A stretch of 37,239 nt of DNA, taken from positions 1 through 37,239 of the forward strand of contig WRGY01000118.1 in assembly GCA_009786925.1 (NCBI GenBank), read 5' to 3'. The position numbers and the translations under genes were made by a program. Source of the stretch: Defluviitaleaceae bacterium (GTDB taxonomy: Bacteria > Bacillota > Clostridia > Lachnospirales > WQUN01). This document shows, one piece after another, positions 34,601 to 37,239 of the stretch. The notes under the pieces are model-generated. The model did no database searches, was not told where the DNA came from, and saw only the letters and a list, made by a program, of their open reading frames with translations. Position 1 is the stretch's first letter; every line of letters begins with the position of its first letter.

Positions 34601-35761
34601 TTAATACATTATTGAGCCGCGTTTTGTATATACGACGGTACAGATTGCGCCGATGATGCCTACAAATCCGATAAAAATGAATGCGATGTTGAGTCCAAAC
34701 AGATATGAAATTTGACCCATAACAAACGGCCCTAAAAACATACCTATACCGTAGACCGCTTGAAAAAAACCCATGGCTGTAGCGCGTCGAGGGGTCGGTA
34801 TGGAATATATGCACAGGCCGAGTAACAATGTGCCAAGGATAGCCGCGCCTATACTTGTGACGATTTGAACCAAAAAGAGCATGGTGAGGGTGCTTGAGAA
34901 TGGAATAAACGCACTCCCGATGCCGGAGAGGATAAATCCGATGACCAGAGTAGTACAAACGCCGAGTTTGCGAGGCATTATGGAGCCTGCAAGGGGAGCC
35001 ATAAAAATCCCCGGTACGGTAGAAACAACACCAAGCAAACCCAGTTGCAGTTGTGTGGCATCCAGCAGTGATGCGGCGAGTGGCACAAAACCAAAGGTGG
35101 TGGCGAAGGCAATAAACATAGAAATAATGCCGAGGACAGAACATGCCAAAAGCTGTTTATCTTTTGCGACTTCGAGCAGTTGAAGCAGTGAGGGTGCAGT
35201 GGGTGTTTCTGACGGTTTTTCTTTTATAAAAAGCCCCATTACAAGGCCGATTATGCCGCCTGCCGCACCCAATAAGAAGGCAAATTCCAGACCGAGGCGT
35301 TGTGCCAGCAGGCCACCGAGCAGCAGAGCCACCATGCGGCCCAGGGCGTTGTATGCGGAGAGATGACCCATGGCCTTTGTCGTTTTGGTTAAAGGATAGT
35401 AAGATGTACCGAGTACAGTAAATGTCACCCATGACGAGGCCGCCACGCCGCCTAATGCGCGTCCGAGCAGCAGGGCATATGGCGAAGGGATAAAAAAGAC
35501 AACAAAACCTGCCGCCGCGGCAAATGCCATACCCAGCAGGACAAAAATCTTGCGTTTGCCTATTTTGTCAGAAAATAACCCGAGCGGAAATCGGATGACC
35601 ATCTGGGTAAAGCCATACGCGCCTGTGATTAGCCCGATAAGGCGCAGGTCTGCACCCATATACGAAGCGTAGGGGGCTACATATGGTACATATGCATAGA
35701 GCGAAAACCAGAAGAAGGCTGTCACAAGATAAAAAAGATATGAGCGGTTATGATTTGCCAT
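34601..35761 (-). CDS. MFS transporter
   Basis: The 386-aa protein has about 12 membrane segments and the MFS motif A GLFSDKIGKRK between segments 2 and 3. I chose ATG 35761, nine bases behind AAGGAT; an ATG three codons earlier is possible. The cargo cannot be inferred; the family includes drug and sugar exporters. The gene faces away from the Asp23 gene. Confidence 0.85.
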   Translation of the reverse strand: MANHNRSYLFYLVTAFFWFSLYAYVPYVAPYASYMGADLRLIGLITGAYGFTQMVIRFPLGLFSDKIGKRKIFVLLGMAFAAAAGFVVFFIPSPYALLLGRALGGVAASSWVTFTVLGTSYYPLTKTTKAMGHLSAYNALGRMVALLLGGLLAQRLGLEFAFLLGAAGGIIGLVMGLFIKEKPSETPTAPSLLQLLEVAKDKQLLACSVLGIISMFIAFATTFGFVPLAASLLDATQLQLGLLGVVSTVPGIFMAPLAGSIMPRKLGVCTTLVIGFILSGIGSAFIPFSSTLTMLFLVQIVTSIGAAILGTLLLGLCIYSIPTPRRATAMGFFQAVYGIGMFLGPFVMGQISYLFGLNIAFIFIGFVGIIGAICTVVYTKRGSIMY

Positions 35762-35801
35762 TATGTTCATCCTTTCGGATACTCATCAAAGTATAAAAAC
35801 A

Positions 35802-35829
35802 TTGACATTATATACATAAGATGTAAAAA
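35802..35829 (+). promoter_or_regulatory. Probable promoter of the Asp23-nusB-xseA operon
   Basis: A perfect TTGACA at 35802-35807 and TAAAAA at 35824-35829 are 16 bp apart. The start is 38 bases before the Asp23 ATG, which has GGAAAGGA upstream. The -10 match is weak. Confidence 0.5.
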
Positions 35830-35867
35830 TTAACAAAGTTTAATACGATACAGGAAAGGAAATTTGT

Positions 35868-36227
35868 ATGACAGAGATAAAAAAGGACGGTGGAGGATTT
35901 GTCCGAATCAGTGATGAGGTACTCATGGTAATTGCAGGTACAGCGGCTATGGAAGCCGAAGGTGTACTTCGACATGCATGGCTTGTTGGGGGGAAACCCG
36001 CCCGAAAACAAATGGCAAAATGCACAAAAGTAACAGTAAAAAATAAAACAGTATCTATTAGCATATCTATAGCGGTACGTTTTGGGGCAAAAATCCACGA
36101 GGTGTCTGTGGACGTGCAAAAGAAAGTAAAATCGGCAATCGAAACAATGACGGGTCTCACCGTCGCAGAGGTAAATGTCACGGTGAACACCATCATCGGA
36201 GAGAAAAAAGAAAAAACAAAAGCATGA
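35868..36227 (+). CDS. Asp23/Gls24-family envelope stress protein
   Basis: The 119-aa protein has FVRISDEVLMVIAGTAAMEAEGV, then a beta-rich middle (KVTVKNKTVSISISIAV) and HEVSVDVQKKVKSAIETMTG. This is the standard small Asp23 domain. Such proteins sit at the cell envelope and are linked to alkaline or cell-wall stress. The pairing with nusB and xseA is common in Clostridia. nusB starts four bases before the stop (ATGA). Confidence 0.93.
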   Translation: MTEIKKDGGGFVRISDEVLMVIAGTAAMEAEGVLRHAWLVGGKPARKQMAKCTKVTVKNKTVSISISIAVRFGAKIHEVSVDVQKKVKSAIETMTGLTVAEVNVTVNTIIGEKKEKTKA

Positions 36228-36670
36228 GCCGCAAGACAGCTCGCCGCCATGCGTTTCACCTAATTTTTACGTTGCCTTATGATGTGACGGATGTAGAAAA
36301 GCTGGCCAAAACAAAGGCGGCTTATTTTGAGTATCTTGATGAGACTGAGCAAAAACGGCCAAAGGGTAAGGATGCAGAGTATGTAGACCGCGCTTTTTGG
36401 GGTGTATTTGAACGGATAGAACAGCTCGATGGGGTTATAGAAAATTTCTTGCGTGACTGGACAGTAAACCGCCTAAACAAGGCAGATTTGGCCATAATGC
36501 GTCTGGCTATATATGAGATGCTCTGCGAAAAAGATGTCCCGCTCGGTGCGGCAGTAAACGAAGCCATCGAACTCGCAAAAGAATATGGTGCGGACGATTC
36601 TCCCGCATTTATAAACGGAGTACTCGGCAATGTCTCCAGAGAAATAGAAAAAGGCCAAACAAAGATATGA
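36224..36670 (+). CDS. nusB: Transcription antitermination factor NusB
   Basis: The 148-aa protein starts RKTARRHAFHLIF and has the C-terminal signature LRDWTVNRLNKADLAIMRLA and AVNEAIELAKEYGADDSPAF. NusB with NusE/S10 binds boxA RNA for rRNA antitermination. The gene overlaps both neighbours by four bases. Confidence 0.96.
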   Translation: MSRKTARRHAFHLIFTLPYDVTDVEKLAKTKAAYFEYLDETEQKRPKGKDAEYVDRAFWGVFERIEQLDGVIENFLRDWTVNRLNKADLAIMRLAIYEMLCEKDVPLGAAVNEAIELAKEYGADDSPAFINGVLGNVSREIEKGQTKI

Positions 36671-37239
36671 CACGCACGGTGTTTAGCGTCACACAGGTAA
36701 ACCGCTATGTAAAAAAGTCATTGGAGGCAGACGCACTTTTGGCGGGGCTTTTTATCGAGGGTGAGCTTTCAAATTTTAACGCGCATTCCTCGGGCCATAT
36801 GTATTTTACGCTAAAGGATGCAAATGCCGCCATGTCTGCCGTGATGTTTAAATCATATGCGGGTGGTTTGGAGTTTGAGCCAAAGAGTGGTATGAAGGTA
36901 ATCGCCTTCGGGCATCTTTCCCTCTACGAAAAAACAGGCCAATATCAGCTCTATGTAGAGTTTTTGGAACCTGCGGGGATAGGCGGTCTACAGCTTGCCT
37001 TTTCACAGCTAAAAGAAAAACTCGAAAAAGAGGGACTCTTTGGAGCAGAACGTAAGCGCGAAATCCCACGTTTTGCTCATACAATTGCTGTCATCACAAG
37101 CCCTACGGGAGCGGCAGTACAAGATATAATACGTATCATCCGAGAGCGTAACCCTTCTATCAAAATCTTGATTTCTCCCGCCATTGTCCAAGGCGAAGCC
37201 GCCGCACCCGACCTCATACGAGCCATCACAGAAGTAAAT
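36667..37239 (+). CDS. xseA: Exonuclease VII large subunit, N-terminal part (cut by window end)
   Basis: The frame is open to the window end (191 codons). It starts at ATG 36667 overlapping nusB's stop. FSVTQVNRYVKKSLEAD, IEGELSNFNAHSSGHMYFTLKD and later IAVITSPTGAAVQDI are the OB-fold and catalytic-domain start of XseA. The remainder of the enzyme lies outside the window. Confidence 0.97.
   Translation, partial: MTRTVFSVTQVNRYVKKSLEADALLAGLFIEGELSNFNAHSSGHMYFTLKDANAAMSAVMFKSYAGGLEFEPKSGMKVIAFGHLSLYEKTGQYQLYVEFLEPAGIGGLQLAFSQLKEKLEKEGLFGAERKREIPRFAHTIAVITSPTGAAVQDIIRIIRERNPSIKILISPAIVQGEAAAPDLIRAITEVN

Noticed and set aside
34575-35144. Minus-strand 189-aa frame rich in His, Arg and Tyr
   Set aside because: It is an out-of-frame reading of the MFS gene.

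Overview
The window is a low-GC Firmicutes chromosome segment, most likely from a Clostridia member. It holds the replication origin: dnaA, dnaN, recF and gyrB run leftward from oriC at about 33.2-33.35 kb. An Asp23-nusB-xseA operon runs rightward at the right edge. The species cannot be named from the sequence.

Left edge, 1-4.7 kb: an accessory patch. It contains the start of an IS5-type transposase, a RelE/ParE-type toxin-antitoxin pair, a PIN-domain pair, a frameshifted HNH-like gene and HD-GYP/PilZ relics. One intact tRNA-Ala(GGC) lies among four tRNA-Ala fragments. Each fragment ends at the same place in the D-arm and abuts a copy of a shared ~29-bp sequence, in inverted orientation for 5' and 3' halves. 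The 22-nt 5' half at 3625-3646 and the 53-nt 3' half at 319-371 rejoin exactly into a canonical 73-nt tRNA-Ala. I therefore read 372-3624 as a ~3.25-kb element that split a tRNA-Ala gene while carrying a replacement copy.

4.7-14 kb, plus strand, so head-on to the leftward replication fork: a TraB/GumN-like secreted protein with a substituted motif residue; a tyrosine recombinase with all catalytic residues; an AT-rich pair of large unrecognised genes, the first with a phosphoribosyltransferase-like N-terminal segment; a DivIVA-domain protein; and a hybrid sensor kinase. The unrecognised pair is one of the best candidates here for an undescribed system.

14-27.6 kb, minus strand: serS, a PhzF-family enzyme and a topoisomerase IV A-type gene form an overlapping cluster. 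Then come a P-loop kinase-like gene, a small membrane protein gene, a metallo-beta-lactamase-fold gene and another membrane protein gene. Next is a tightly overlapping AAA ATPase plus PD-(D/E)XK-like pair, which resembles a defence module. A topoisomerase IV B-type gene, a divIB/ftsQ-like gene, an NYN-domain gene and a DUF2161-type gene follow.

27.6-37.2 kb: gyrB, recF, dnaN and dnaA, with DnaA boxes on both sides of dnaA (a bipartite origin). The small S4-domain (yaaA) and remB genes often found here in Firmicutes are absent. Right of oriC are a lipoprotein, an MFS transporter, and the rightward Asp23, nusB and xseA genes, which overlap by ATGA junctions. xseA is cut by the window end.
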